Notes: generated by a model not told the origin, from the letters alone. Counted from the first letter of the stretch, positions 53,799-62,624 are shown. The stretch is DNA of 64,000 nucleotides from Motiliproteus sp041586735 (GCA_041586735.1 JBFGZQ010000012.1:48549-112548), one strand, 5' to 3'. Translations and numbers: made by a program.

Positions 53799-54697
53799 TC
53801 TACCGTATTCGCCACATTACTCATTATGAGTACGACAAACCGGTCACCCTCTGTTACAACCGTGCTTATCTGTTGCCGCGCGATACCGATTATCAAACCT
53901 GCCTGAGTAGTAGTATTCAGGTGTTACCGGTACCTGTCCAAGGCCAGCAGCGGCTGGATTATTTCAACAATAAGGCCTACTACTTTTCGCTGGAGCAGCC
54001 GCATCAGGAGCTGCAGATCGATGTCACGACTGAGATCCGGGTGCATGATGAGAAATACGCCCGAGAGCGTGATCTGAATCTCGATTTTGGTACGACCTGT
54101 GGTCAGGCACTGATCCAATTGCAGCAGAGCAAGGCGCTGGATGTGCTGGAGGCGAGGGAGTTTATCCTGGATTCGCCGATGGTCAAAACGGCCGCCGCCT
54201 TGCGTGAGTACGCCCGCGCGTCCTTTAATCGTGACCGACCGCTGTTGTCAGCGGTACGCGAATTGACCCACAGAATTTTCACCGAATTCACCTACGATCC
54301 GCAGTCCACCAATATCTCCACACCGCTGGCCGAGGTGCTCAGCAATAAACGCGGTGTGTGCCAGGATTTTGCCCACCTGGCCATCGGCTGTTTACGCTCG
54401 TTTGGATTTCCGGCCCGTTATGTCAGTGGTTATCTCGAAACCCTGCCTCCCCCAGGGCAAGAGAAGCTGGTCGGCAGCGATGCTTCTCACGCCTGGTTTG
54501 CGGTCTATTCTCCGGGAGAGGGCTGGTTTGAATTTGATCCGACCAATAATAATATGCCCGCAGAAAACCATATTACTACCGCTTGGGGGCGTGATTATGG
54601 CGATGTGTCACCCTTAAAAGGGGTGTTCTTTGACGGCGGAAAAAGTCAGAAGTTGAAGGTTTCCGTCGATGTGAGTCGACTCCAGGCTCCGTCTTAA
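53795..54697 (+). CDS. Transglutaminase-like protein with N-terminal beta domain
   Basis: A 300-residue protein: Bact_transglu_N domain (IYRIRHITHYEYDKPVTLCY) then a transglutaminase core with Cys in RGVCQDFAHL, His in SHAWFAVYSPGEGW and Asp in FEFDPTNNN; the tail GRDYGDVSPLKGVFFDG is typical. It is cytosolic, as no leader is seen. Likely a peptidase, amidase or transamidase; the substrate is unknown but may be the product of the ATP-grasp proteins. Confidence 0.88.
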   Translation: MIYRIRHITHYEYDKPVTLCYNRAYLLPRDTDYQTCLSSSIQVLPVPVQGQQRLDYFNNKAYYFSLEQPHQELQIDVTTEIRVHDEKYARERDLNLDFGTTCGQALIQLQQSKALDVLEAREFILDSPMVKTAAALREYARASFNRDRPLLSAVRELTHRIFTEFTYDPQSTNISTPLAEVLSNKRGVCQDFAHLAIGCLRSFGFPARYVSGYLETLPPPGQEKLVGSDASHAWFAVYSPGEGWFEFDPTNNNMPAENHITTAWGRDYGDVSPLKGVFFDGGKSQKLKVSVDVSRLQAPS

Positions 54698-54786
54698 CGC
54701 GCTACAACGACTTTGTTGACTTGTACCTGCGGCGTTAGCGCTGTTAGACCGTCAATTAGGTTCGCACTTTTTCTAAGGGGCGTCGC

Positions 54787-55584
54787 ATGTTGCTACAGAC
54801 GAGTTGTGATTTAAGCTTTGATATTGAGGTGCCGACGCCCTTCGTGCTAATGCTACGGCCGCATACCGGTGCGCCGCAATGGGTACGCCGCGAGGAGTAT
54901 AGGGTCGTCCCGAGCGTACCCATATCCGAATTTACCGATGACTACGGTAATCAGTGTCAGCGACTGGTGGCGCCGGCGGGATTTTTCTCTGTGCATACGT
55001 CCGCCCAAGTGCAGACCCCCGATATGGTGGTGAGAGCGCCAGGGGCACCCTATGTGGAGGTCCAACATCTACCGGCCAAGATGCTCCGCTATCTGTTGCC
55101 GAGCCGTTACTCTGAGGCCGATAACTTTGGGCAGATGGCAACGGACATTACCGCGGGGCAGCGGGCGGGTTATGATCAGGTTGCGGCCATCGAAACCTGG
55201 CTACGCATGACGATTCGCTATGAACCGGAGAGCAGCTGGATGCCGCTATCCGCACAGGAGGTCAACATGCGGCCATCGGGTAGCTGTCGCGATATGGCGC
55301 ATCTGGGGATCGCGCTGTGCCGTAGCCTCTGCATCCCTACGCGGATGGTGGTGGGTTATCTGCGAGGGCTCGAACCCATGGATCTGCATGCCTGGTTTGA
55401 AGCCTATATCGACGGGCGCTGGTATACCTTCGATGCCACCCAGACTGAATTAAGGGCTGGCTATGTGATCATCGGTTATGGCCGTGATGCCGCCGATGTC
55501 GCTATCTATAACCAGTTCGGTCCCGGAGTTTGTCCCATCGAGCAACGGGTGAGCGTCAGCTGCCTGGATGCGGAAGACGGCTAA
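54787..55584 (+). CDS. Third transglutaminase-like protein of the cluster
   Basis: A 265-residue protein with an N-terminal beta part and a transglutaminase core: Cys in SGSCRDMAHLGIALCR, His in MDLHAWFEAYIDGRW, Asp in YTFDATQ. The tail VIIGYGRDAADVAIYNQFGP is shared with transglutaminases found in these clusters. It is 89 bp after the previous gene with TCTAAGGGG before the ATG, so it may have its own expression level. Confidence 0.85.
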   Translation: MLLQTSCDLSFDIEVPTPFVLMLRPHTGAPQWVRREEYRVVPSVPISEFTDDYGNQCQRLVAPAGFFSVHTSAQVQTPDMVVRAPGAPYVEVQHLPAKMLRYLLPSRYSEADNFGQMATDITAGQRAGYDQVAAIETWLRMTIRYEPESSWMPLSAQEVNMRPSGSCRDMAHLGIALCRSLCIPTRMVVGYLRGLEPMDLHAWFEAYIDGRWYTFDATQTELRAGYVIIGYGRDAADVAIYNQFGPGVCPIEQRVSVSCLDAEDG

Positions 55585-55686
55585 TATAGACCTACCTCAG
55601 CATGGCTGACGAACAAACTAGACTGTTCGAGGGTCAAATGTAGTCAGGGGCTAGTTGTAATAACCCTGTCAGACAGGGAGTTGGGG

Positions 55687-57900
55687 ATGGGTATAAAAAA
55701 ATCTACACTATTGTTGTTGACCATTGCCGTGGCCCTTATTTCCAGCATTGGTCTCAACCTGTGGGATATGACTAGATCACAGGCGTTCAGGCAGGTTAAA
55801 AAGATAGCGGCGGCTACGGATAACCATTTGCTAGCTATTGAGACCCATATTCGTAACAGCCCAAGGCCGAATGAGACATTCAAGTTTCCTATTAACATAG
55901 GTGAACAGGGTCCCTCAAAGAGCTTATATTCAGGACCATCGCAATACCCTTTTTATTGTATGTCGCTGGATTCCAAGTTAGGCCAACCCTTGATCGATAA
56001 TCAACAAGGTGAGGGTGTGCCAGTGTATGCGTCGCTTGATAACTTGGATCATATTATTGGCTACAGTAAAGATTGTGCCATTGCCACCAGGTTGAGTTAT
56101 TACAGCATCTCTGCAGACGACATCATTAGTAAACTGGCCGATCATCTGTTATCCAACCCCGTTGCATTAAAGAGTATCGATGGCGCGTTGTTTAGTGTCG
56201 AGCAGGGAACCATTAATCGCTTTATTTACACCCTGGTGGTGCCTGTTTCAATGGATGAGATAGGTAGCCGCATAGCCCAGCAGAAATGGAATAAGCGATT
56301 GATCTATCAGTTTAATGGCGGCTCTGGGCTGGGTTTTCGACAGGGCCGGCAGCTGCCTGAGAAAATCATGGCGCTACAGCTCCAGCAGTTGAGAGATGGG
56401 TATGCGGTTATCAGTTCCAGCGGCAACCGAACTAGCTACGGCTATAATATGCTGCTGGCGGAGGATACCGCCAGGCGGGTAAAAAGGCAATTTACCAGCC
56501 TGTACGGAGAGCCTCTCTATACCATTGGTATTGGGGGGTCTGGTGGCGGTTTAGCTCAGTATGTTATCGGCCAAAACAGTACCGGTATTCTCGATGGTCT
56601 AATCCCGCTGTACTCTTATCCGGATATGATTACCCAGGCCACCTATGCTTTGGACTGCGATCTGTTTAATAATTATTTCACCTTTCGCGCGCATAACAAG
56701 CGTCACTGGAAAGACTGGCGCAAAAGACGATTACTGGAAGGGATGAACGCATTAAATGACTTTCCGCAGCGTATACCCTATCTGCTTCCTGTTAATCAGA
56801 TTATGGCTGGTTTTGCACCCTCGTTACCCTCAGGCAACAGTGAGTGTATCAATGGCTATTTTGGATTATCAAGCTTTCTGAACAACCCCAAACAAGGATT
56901 CCTAAGAGATTTCTTTCATCCGGATGTGGTCGATCGGGTTAACTGGAGTTATTGGCAGGATTTAGTCAATATTCTCGGAGCTGACAGCCAAGGCTTCGGT
57001 TTGTCTACCTGGGACAACGTGGGTGTACAGTACGGACTGGCGGCGCTACTGGATAAAAAATTAGCTATTGCAGATTTCATTGATTTAAATAGAAACATTG
57101 GCGGATGGAAGCCACAGGCAGAGATGCAAAAAGAGCTCATCATCACCCCGTTTGGGCGCAAGATACCGCTATGGCTATCCTTATGGGGTAGTCAAAATAT
57201 CTCTGAAATATCAAATAATGTCGCACCACGACAAGCCGGTTCCATACCGGCAATGCAGTCCGCATACCGTACTGGGCAGGTGTTTGCCGGTAAGCTATCA
57301 CTACCCATTATTGATGTGCGCCATTATCTGGAAGATGATCTCGATATGCACCATGTATCGGCCTCATTTTATAGTCGCTTGAGACTTATACAAGCGAACG
57401 GCCATGCTGATAATCAAGTGATTTGGATATCTCACAAAGACTATAGCCCTGTCAATGATGCTTTTTTAATGATGGATCAGTGGCTGCTGAATAAAAAAAC
57501 CTCACCACAGGCGAGCAGCGTTGATGCCAAGCCTGCGATCTTACAAGACAGTTGTTTTGCAGCCGATGGTAGTCTGATCCATCGGGGAGAGGGGGTATGG
57601 GATGGCGAATGGAACAATAAAAACGACGGGGCCTGTCAAGAGATATATCCGATGTACAGCAATAGCAGAATCCAGGCGGGAGGGCCTTGGGCAGGTGATC
57701 TGTTGAAATGCCAGCTAATACCCGTTCAGCAGGCTATATCTCAAGGGGTTTACGGTAGCGTTGATATATTCAGCTACCAACAGCAGCTTGAGACCATTTT
57801 TCCTGAGGGTGTCTGCGATTATACAAAAACCGATCTGGGAAGGCCTGGCGATCTTTTTGCCGATAAAAGCCCCATAATCGCGAGCCCCATACAGCCATGA
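55687..57900 (+). CDS. DUF6351-family, alpha/beta-hydrolase-like exported protein
   Basis: A 737-residue protein with an N-terminal hydrophobic signal or anchor (STLLLLTIAVALISSIGLNL). The middle holds a nucleophile-elbow-like IGIGGSGGGLAQY, with SSSGNRTSYGYNMLLAEDTA before it, and the end IFPEGVCDYTKTDLGRPGD is characteristic of DUF6351. An esterase or depolymerase role is possible but unproven. ATG 55687, with AGGGAG 6 bases upstream, is preferred over TTG 55681. The gene is visibly richer in A/T codons than its neighbours, a possible sign of transfer. Confidence 0.72.
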   Translation: MGIKKSTLLLLTIAVALISSIGLNLWDMTRSQAFRQVKKIAAATDNHLLAIETHIRNSPRPNETFKFPINIGEQGPSKSLYSGPSQYPFYCMSLDSKLGQPLIDNQQGEGVPVYASLDNLDHIIGYSKDCAIATRLSYYSISADDIISKLADHLLSNPVALKSIDGALFSVEQGTINRFIYTLVVPVSMDEIGSRIAQQKWNKRLIYQFNGGSGLGFRQGRQLPEKIMALQLQQLRDGYAVISSSGNRTSYGYNMLLAEDTARRVKRQFTSLYGEPLYTIGIGGSGGGLAQYVIGQNSTGILDGLIPLYSYPDMITQATYALDCDLFNNYFTFRAHNKRHWKDWRKRRLLEGMNALNDFPQRIPYLLPVNQIMAGFAPSLPSGNSECINGYFGLSSFLNNPKQGFLRDFFHPDVVDRVNWSYWQDLVNILGADSQGFGLSTWDNVGVQYGLAALLDKKLAIADFIDLNRNIGGWKPQAEMQKELIITPFGRKIPLWLSLWGSQNISEISNNVAPRQAGSIPAMQSAYRTGQVFAGKLSLPIIDVRHYLEDDLDMHHVSASFYSRLRLIQANGHADNQVIWISHKDYSPVNDAFLMMDQWLLNKKTSPQASSVDAKPAILQDSCFAADGSLIHRGEGVWDGEWNNKNDGACQEIYPMYSNSRIQAGGPWAGDLLKCQLIPVQQAISQGVYGSVDIFSYQQQLETIFPEGVCDYTKTDLGRPGDLFADKSPIIASPIQP

Positions 57901-57951
57901 GAAGTCGTTGTTTTCAGCGGGAACCTCGCGTTTTGCTAGTCCAGAGCGCTA

Positions 57952-59292
57952 CTAAGGCGCGCTTTGTGCTGTAGGTGCTGTAGGTGCTGTAGGTGCTACA
58001 GGTGCCGTGGTATCGATCACTTTTAACGCGCTCTGATAACAACCTGCCGCATGCCTCAGGGTAAAGGCGAGCCAGCCGAAATCGGCGAGTAATACCAAGG
58101 CTGCCACGGGTCGCAGTACAGGGAAGACAATGGCAACATAGAGCAAGGCGAGGGCCAAGCTATGAAGGTAAAACTGCTTGCGGGATTGGTCGCTAGAAAT
58201 AATGGTTTTCATCGTAGGAAGAGACATCATCGCTGCCGGGTTAGAGACGCAGTTGCGCTGCAGGTGCATATACACTAAAAACGGCACGATCTTCTGCAGC
58301 ATCCCCACCATTATCGAGACGATGAACCCTAGGCCAAATCCCAGGCCGATGAATAACTCTAGAGCGCCAGTTAGCGATGCGGATTCCGTAAACAGATATA
58401 GCGGGATCACAGCCGCAGTCACCAGTAGGTGAGCTAATCCCAGTCGCCAGAACTGTACCGTCCAGTCGACCAATTTGCGTTTGCGTCGATCTAGTACCTT
58501 TAAAGCGATGACAGCAAACACCGCAGCGGCAAGGGCAATACCGATAATGGCCGTCGTATGCAGTAATGGCCCAACCCCAAGACTGAGCAGGATCAACAAG
58601 GAAAACAGCAGGGGCGCGAGGATTCGCGCTACCCAGCGGGGAAAGGAGGGGGTGACATGAAACATCGGGATCACCTGAATAGCAACGGCGATAATTAACC
58701 CCAACGACCAGCCAAAACCTCCCCAGGCCGCGTGCAGGTTGGTGCGCGCAGGATGATACAGCCCCCCTTCGGGCCAATAATGGTAGCTGAGCTGTAAGGC
58801 ACCAATAAGTCCCGTGACCAATAACGACAGCGCCGCCAGGCGCAAACAAAAGGCCGAGTCGCCTGCGGGACGTACCTGTATGAGCGCCCAGCCAAAGGCT
58901 CCGAGGAATGTTATCAAGCTAGCTAACAGTAACAGTGAGGCGAACAGGTGCAGCAGTGCAATCCCTGACAAAAAACCACCTGCCAACAGTAGCGTGCCGC
59001 ACACCAACGTCCAACGAACCAGCGCTGCAAACCAGCGGCTTTGGGGTAAGATTTGTCCGGTGACCACCGGCATCACCTGGAACAGTGCGCCGATCATCAG
59101 TGTGGCTCCGAAGCCTAGCGTTAGCAGGTGGGTAAACGCCAGTAACGCGGGCTGCCAGCGACTGCTCAAGGCTTCGGGGTACCCCAGCAGCACCAGGGCC
59201 GCAAGCATCCCCAGCAGGGGTGCGGTTTGAAAGTACCGCAATGGCACCTGCAAGGGTGGGATGTTGTCGAACGATAGGCCTTTGAGGTTCAT
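57952..59292 (-). CDS. Polytopic membrane protein, NnrS/heme-copper-oxidase-like
   Basis: A 446-residue membrane protein with about 11-12 helices. Conserved histidines lie in or near helices: LAFTHLLTLGFGATLMIGA, NLHAAWGGFGW, IPMFHVTPSFPRW, FLVYMHLQ. This resembles NnrS and the distant heme-copper oxidase fold, which suggests heme binding. It is the third gene of an operon with hemerythrin and DUF2249 (4-bp overlap with the latter). The C-terminus carries TAP repeats encoded by a 9-bp DNA repeat. The nitric-oxide link is inference from context. Confidence 0.7.
   Translation of the reverse strand: MNLKGLSFDNIPPLQVPLRYFQTAPLLGMLAALVLLGYPEALSSRWQPALLAFTHLLTLGFGATLMIGALFQVMPVVTGQILPQSRWFAALVRWTLVCGTLLLAGGFLSGIALLHLFASLLLLASLITFLGAFGWALIQVRPAGDSAFCLRLAALSLLVTGLIGALQLSYHYWPEGGLYHPARTNLHAAWGGFGWSLGLIIAVAIQVIPMFHVTPSFPRWVARILAPLLFSLLILLSLGVGPLLHTTAIIGIALAAAVFAVIALKVLDRRKRKLVDWTVQFWRLGLAHLLVTAAVIPLYLFTESASLTGALELFIGLGFGLGFIVSIMVGMLQKIVPFLVYMHLQRNCVSNPAAMMSLPTMKTIISSDQSRKQFYLHSLALALLYVAIVFPVLRPVAALVLLADFGWLAFTLRHAAGCYQSALKVIDTTAPVAPTAPTAPTAQSAP
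57965..58006. repeat. 9-bp tandem repeat in the 3' end of a coding region
   Basis: About four and a half copies of a GGTGCTGTA-type unit (57965-57973, 57974-57982, 57983-57991, 57992-58000 with changes, then a partial). The unit keeps the frame and encodes Thr-Ala-Pro repeats at the C-terminus of the membrane protein. Copy number may vary between strains. Confidence 0.8.
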
Positions 59293-59576
59293 AACAATTG
59301 CTCCGAGCGTATGTCATCGACACAGAGCGTTTCAAGTGGCTGCTGGTCGGATCTCCAGATGTAGAGCCGATAGTCATCCTCGGCTAACATCCAGCATCGG
59401 TGGTCATAACCCATGTCATCGAGAATGGGATACAGCGGAAAAGGCTCACGCCGATGCAGTACCTTGAGCGCCTGGGTGACGGCCATTCGTTCGAGAGTGG
59501 TTAAAATGCTGGTCAGCGGTTCAGGAGGCTCTAGTTCTCTGACGTCGAGGAGCTGTATGACCGCTGAGTTGATCAC
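59289..59576 (-). CDS. DUF2249-family small protein
   Basis: A 95-residue protein with the DUF2249 pattern LDVRELEPPEP near the start, then HRREPFPLYPILDDMGY. These small proteins often accompany hemerythrin and nitrogen-oxide genes; function unknown. It overlaps both neighbours by 4 bp, so all three are translated as one operon. Confidence 0.83.
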   Translation of the reverse strand: MINSAVIQLLDVRELEPPEPLTSILTTLERMAVTQALKVLHRREPFPLYPILDDMGYDHRCWMLAEDDYRLYIWRSDQQPLETLCVDDIRSEQLL

Positions 59577-60010
59577 GAAATTTTGGTCTGCATCGTTTTG
59601 ATCAGCTGCTCAGTATCTCCTAGCTCCTGGTCAGACATGGGGTAGAGCATTTGCTCCTCTTTCATGTTGTGCTGCGAGATCAGTACTTGCAGGGTATCGG
59701 TTCCGCCAAGAAACTCGTCTTGATTCTGGTTGGCCACCGCAGTCGTCAATCTGTGGATCAGCGCTCGCATTTGAATGTGCTCCTCGCGCATAACCGAAGT
59801 TGGGCCCTGGGTATGACCTGTCTGAGCTTCAAAGGCGGGAAACAAAAATAGTTCTTCGCGCTGCAGGTGCTTTTCCAGCTCTTGGCAAAACTTTTCCCAT
59901 TCTGAAGTGGCTGTAGTCCAGTCGTTATCGGCAACGGCATTCTCTGCCTCGGCAAACAGGTCATCGCAGTGGCGGTGTTCTTCGGTCATAGATTCAGTGA
60001 TTGAACTCAT
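59573..60010 (-). CDS. Hemerythrin-domain protein
   Basis: A 145-residue four-helix protein with a di-iron site: His12/His14, His48 with Glu52 (HLQRE), His78 (EEHIQM), and His114 with Glu118 (HNMKEE), fitting the H...HxxxE...H...HxxxE pattern. Similar proteins bind oxygen or nitric oxide or protect iron-sulfur clusters. It is the first gene of a three-gene operon; upstream lie a tandem repeat, a -10 element and an FNR/DNR-type site. Confidence 0.9.
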   Translation of the reverse strand: MSSITESMTEEHRHCDDLFAEAENAVADNDWTTATSEWEKFCQELEKHLQREELFLFPAFEAQTGHTQGPTSVMREEHIQMRALIHRLTTAVANQNQDEFLGGTDTLQVLISQHNMKEEQMLYPMSDQELGDTEQLIKTMQTKIS

Positions 60011-60043
60011 CTTAATATCCTTTAATGCGGTGAGTGATAATTT

Positions 60044-60079
60044 TTATTATGATTACCAGGGTTATTATGATTATCAGGG
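60044..60079. repeat. 18-bp tandem direct repeat in the hemerythrin promoter
   Basis: TTATTATGATTACCAGGG (60044-60061) and TTATTATGATTATCAGGG (60062-60079) differ at one base. Each copy carries, on the minus strand, a -10-like CATAAT. The copy at 60064-60069 is well placed relative to the FNR-type site. Confidence 0.75.
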
Positions 60080-60090
60080 GTGTTCCTGCC

Positions 60091-60104
60091 TTGACCTATG
60101 TCAG
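60091..60104 (-). promoter_or_regulatory. FNR/DNR-type operator before the hemerythrin operon
   Basis: TTGAC-CTAT-GTCAG is a 4-of-5 symmetric match to the CRP/FNR-family palindrome (TTGAY-N4-RTCAA). Its centre, 60097.5, lies about 41 bases upstream of the start predicted from the -10 element CATAAT (minus strand, 60064-60069). That is the usual position for a site where FNR-type proteins activate. Confidence 0.55.
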
Positions 60105-60234
60105 TTATATCGGTTTTATCCGCAAGCGGTAACGGAGGCGGCAGCCAGTGAGTTGTTTAGGATCGAGCTATACGGATCCTACACGCAGGTTTTGATTGTC
60201 AGTGAGCGTAACGTTATACGCTCCAAAAAGCGCC

Positions 60235-61167
60235 TTAGTTGATGAGCAGTTCGGTACCGCAGCTGAACGCTCTGGGTTGGTGGCTGACAGGATCAATAAA
60301 ACGCAACTCTTTTGCCAGAAGTTGCAATGGTTTATTATAGTTATCAGCCTCTTGTGCTTGTAATGTCGGGTAATATCTATCATTGATGATCGGCCAGCCC
60401 AGGGTCTGCATATGCACCCGTAGCTGGTGTGTTTTTCCGGTGATGGGTGATAATTCGAACAGAGCTTTATCGACAGTCTGCTGCACACAACGAATCACCG
60501 AATGACTATTGGGGATCCCCTTGCTCACCCGCATCAAAAAGCGCGGCTCGGATGCCTCAAGACGATTGCGGACCTGCCACTCTCTACCCACTAATGATCC
60601 ACTACCTGCCCATAATTCGGCCACCTCGGTGTTGCCCGCATCCTGGGTATTGATGTGGGCGATCGCCTGATAGGTTTTGTCTATTTGCCCTGTAGCAAAC
60701 AGCTGATGGTAGCGCGCGCAGGTCTCTGGGTTGACTGAAAACATCACCAAGCCGGTGGTCGCTCGATCTAAGCGGTGTAGAGCCCTGAGTTCCGCGATGC
60801 CGGTTGCTTCCCGCAACCGATGTTGCAGGCACTCATTGACATAGCGCCCTCCGGGAGTGACTGGCAGAAAAGGGGGCTTGTAGGCAATTAACAGCTGCTC
60901 ATCCTGAAACAAAATCTGTTCTTGAAACGGAATGCAGGGTTCGCAGTCGACTTCACGGTAGTAATAGACGCGTAGCTGGGGCTGGTAGGGTGACTGGGCG
61001 GTAATTAAAGAGCCGTCGTGACGGTGCAGCTTGCCATCGACGGCGCGTTGCTGCCAAATCTGCGGGGCAATCGCCGGAAACTTGGCGATCAGATACTCCA
61101 GCACCGTAGCAACGCCCGGATTGACCTGCGGCAAGGAGAGCTTGGATGGATACTGGGATAGAGCCAT
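60235..61167 (-). CDS. RluA-family pseudouridine synthase
   Basis: A 310-residue pseudouridine synthase. The catalytic motif LHRLDRATTGLVMF is intact, and DEQLLIAYKPPFLPVTPGG, GQIDKTYQAIAH and GKTHQLRVHMQTLGWPI are typical. An N-terminal part of about 90 residues is not S4-like. The frame stays open upstream into mgtE, but that stretch is antisense-like and crosses a 16-bp tandem repeat; ATG 61167 (MALSQYPSKL) is chosen, though no strong ribosome site is seen. Target RNA (tRNA or 23S rRNA) unknown. Confidence 0.85.
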   Translation of the reverse strand: MALSQYPSKLSLPQVNPGVATVLEYLIAKFPAIAPQIWQQRAVDGKLHRHDGSLITAQSPYQPQLRVYYYREVDCEPCIPFQEQILFQDEQLLIAYKPPFLPVTPGGRYVNECLQHRLREATGIAELRALHRLDRATTGLVMFSVNPETCARYHQLFATGQIDKTYQAIAHINTQDAGNTEVAELWAGSGSLVGREWQVRNRLEASEPRFLMRVSKGIPNSHSVIRCVQQTVDKALFELSPITGKTHQLRVHMQTLGWPIINDRYYPTLQAQEADNYNKPLQLLAKELRFIDPVSHQPRAFSCGTELLIN

Positions 61168-61188
61168 GACTGGATCCAGATGGGCGAT

Positions 61189-61226
61189 GAGAACCCTTGT
61201 TGTTGAGAACCCTTGTTGTTGAGAAC
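61189..61226. repeat. 16-bp tandem repeat between mgtE and the pseudouridine synthase
   Basis: GAGAACCCTTGTTGTT occurs at 61189-61204 and 61205-61220 and again partly (GAGAAC). The unit is not a multiple of three, which argues that translation of the pseudouridine synthase starts after it (at 61167). Confidence 0.75.
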
Positions 61227-61250
61227 GGGTATAGATCGCAGCTTGCTGGG

Positions 61251-62624
61251 TTAGAGCAAGATCAGCGTACCTAAACCCAGGAATGCCAGAAAGCCGACTA
61301 CATCGGTGGCCGTGGTTAATACCACACCGCCCGCCAGCGCCGGATCTATCCCGATCTGCTTGAGGGAGATAGGAATCACCGCGCCGGCCAGCGCGCCGGT
61401 GATCATGGCCACCAGCAGCGCCATACCAAAGACCAGCCCGAGCAGCCAATCAGAAAACCACCAGTAGGCGATGGCGGCGACGACCAACGCCCAAAAGATA
61501 CCGTTCAGCACCCCTATACCCAACTCATGGTACAGCAACCGCCAAAAGTTACTTTGGCCTATCTGCTCCAGGGCGATGCCGCGGGTGACGAGCGTCAGGG
61601 TCTGACTGCCGGCAATCCCGCCCATGCTGGCCACGACCGGCATCAGTACCGCCAGGGCGACGATCTGTTCGATTGTAGAGCCGAACAGGCCTATAACCCC
61701 GGCGGCTAAAAACGCGGTGATCAAATTAACACCCAGCCACAAGGCCCGCCGCAACGAGCTACGCAGTACCGGAGCAAACATATCCTCATGTGGATCCAGA
61801 CCGGCACGACCCAGCAGCTCTCGGTCACTCTCTTCGCGCAGTACATCAATCACATCATCGACCGTTATCCGGCCGAGCAGATGCTGGTCGTCATCGATCA
61901 CCGGTGCGGACAGCAGATCTTTGTCGGCAAACATTCTGGCAACATCCTTGGCTGCTTGGAGTGGCTTAAAACTGATCACGTTTTCGATCATCACATCGGC
62001 GACTTTGGCATCGGGCGCACAGGACACCAGCGTGCTCAGCGGCAGGAAGCCGCGCAGGCGATTGACGCGGTCGACCACCATCAGACTGTCGAGGTGTTCG
62101 GCCAGCTCGCCTTCGCGGCTGCGCAGACGGCGGAGAAAACGCAGCACCGCCTTGAGGGTGACATCGGCGCGGATGGCAGTGGCATCCACATCCATCAGCC
62201 CCCCGGCGGTATCATCGGGGTAGTCTTTGACCAGGGTGTAGCGCTTTTTGCGCTGATCATCCATCGCCGCTACCATGGCATTGACGATCGAGATGGGTAG
62301 ATCATCATCCAGGTCGGCCAGCTCGTCCATCTGTACCGCAGAGAGGCACTCGAGCAACCGCTCAGGTTCGGTATTGCGGATCAGCTTGCGCCGGGCATTG
62401 CCGTGTGTTTCCAGCAATACCTGGGCCATCTTTTCCAGTGCCACCTGCTGCCACAGCGGAATACGCAATGGGCTCGGCAGCGACTCGATAATACGCGCCA
62501 GTTCGGGAGCAGAGAGCGGGGCGATCAGGTGGCTCACATCGTTATCGCTATCGCTATCGGTATCTTTTTCAAGAATATCCGTCAGGATACTGACTAGCTC
62601 GTGTAACTTGGTACTATTGGGCAT
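61251..62624 (-). CDS. mgtE: Magnesium transporter MgtE
   Basis: A 457-residue MgtE: N-terminal superhelix, YPDDTAGGLMDVDA junction, CBS pair (LMVVDRVNRLRGFLP, APVIDDDQHLLGRI), and five membrane helices from about residue 290 (VNLITAFLAAGVIGLFGS, MPVVASMGGIAGSQTLTL, TTATDVVGFLAFLGLGTL). The selectivity Asp is present. An acidic run near residues 21-28, encoded by a short triplet-rich repeat, is unusual. Divergent from the aspartic protease gene. A second MgtE gene lies at 8120. Confidence 0.93.
   Translation of the reverse strand: MPNSTKLHELVSILTDILEKDTDSDSDNDVSHLIAPLSAPELARIIESLPSPLRIPLWQQVALEKMAQVLLETHGNARRKLIRNTEPERLLECLSAVQMDELADLDDDLPISIVNAMVAAMDDQRKKRYTLVKDYPDDTAGGLMDVDATAIRADVTLKAVLRFLRRLRSREGELAEHLDSLMVVDRVNRLRGFLPLSTLVSCAPDAKVADVMIENVISFKPLQAAKDVARMFADKDLLSAPVIDDDQHLLGRITVDDVIDVLREESDRELLGRAGLDPHEDMFAPVLRSSLRRALWLGVNLITAFLAAGVIGLFGSTIEQIVALAVLMPVVASMGGIAGSQTLTLVTRGIALEQIGQSNFWRLLYHELGIGVLNGIFWALVVAAIAYWWFSDWLLGLVFGMALLVAMITGALAGAVIPISLKQIGIDPALAGGVVLTTATDVVGFLAFLGLGTLILL

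Noticed and set aside
60044..60079. Tandem repeat considered as a CRISPR-like array
   Set aside because: Only two copies with no spacer and no cas genes in the window.
59907..60242. Open frame with a YYDYQG repeat opposite the hemerythrin start
   Set aside because: The repeat is only the translation of the 18-bp promoter repeat; no homology or ribosome site.
61168..61449. Upstream extension of the pseudouridine synthase
   Set aside because: The extra residues are out-of-frame translation of the mgtE 3' end and cross a 16-bp tandem repeat.
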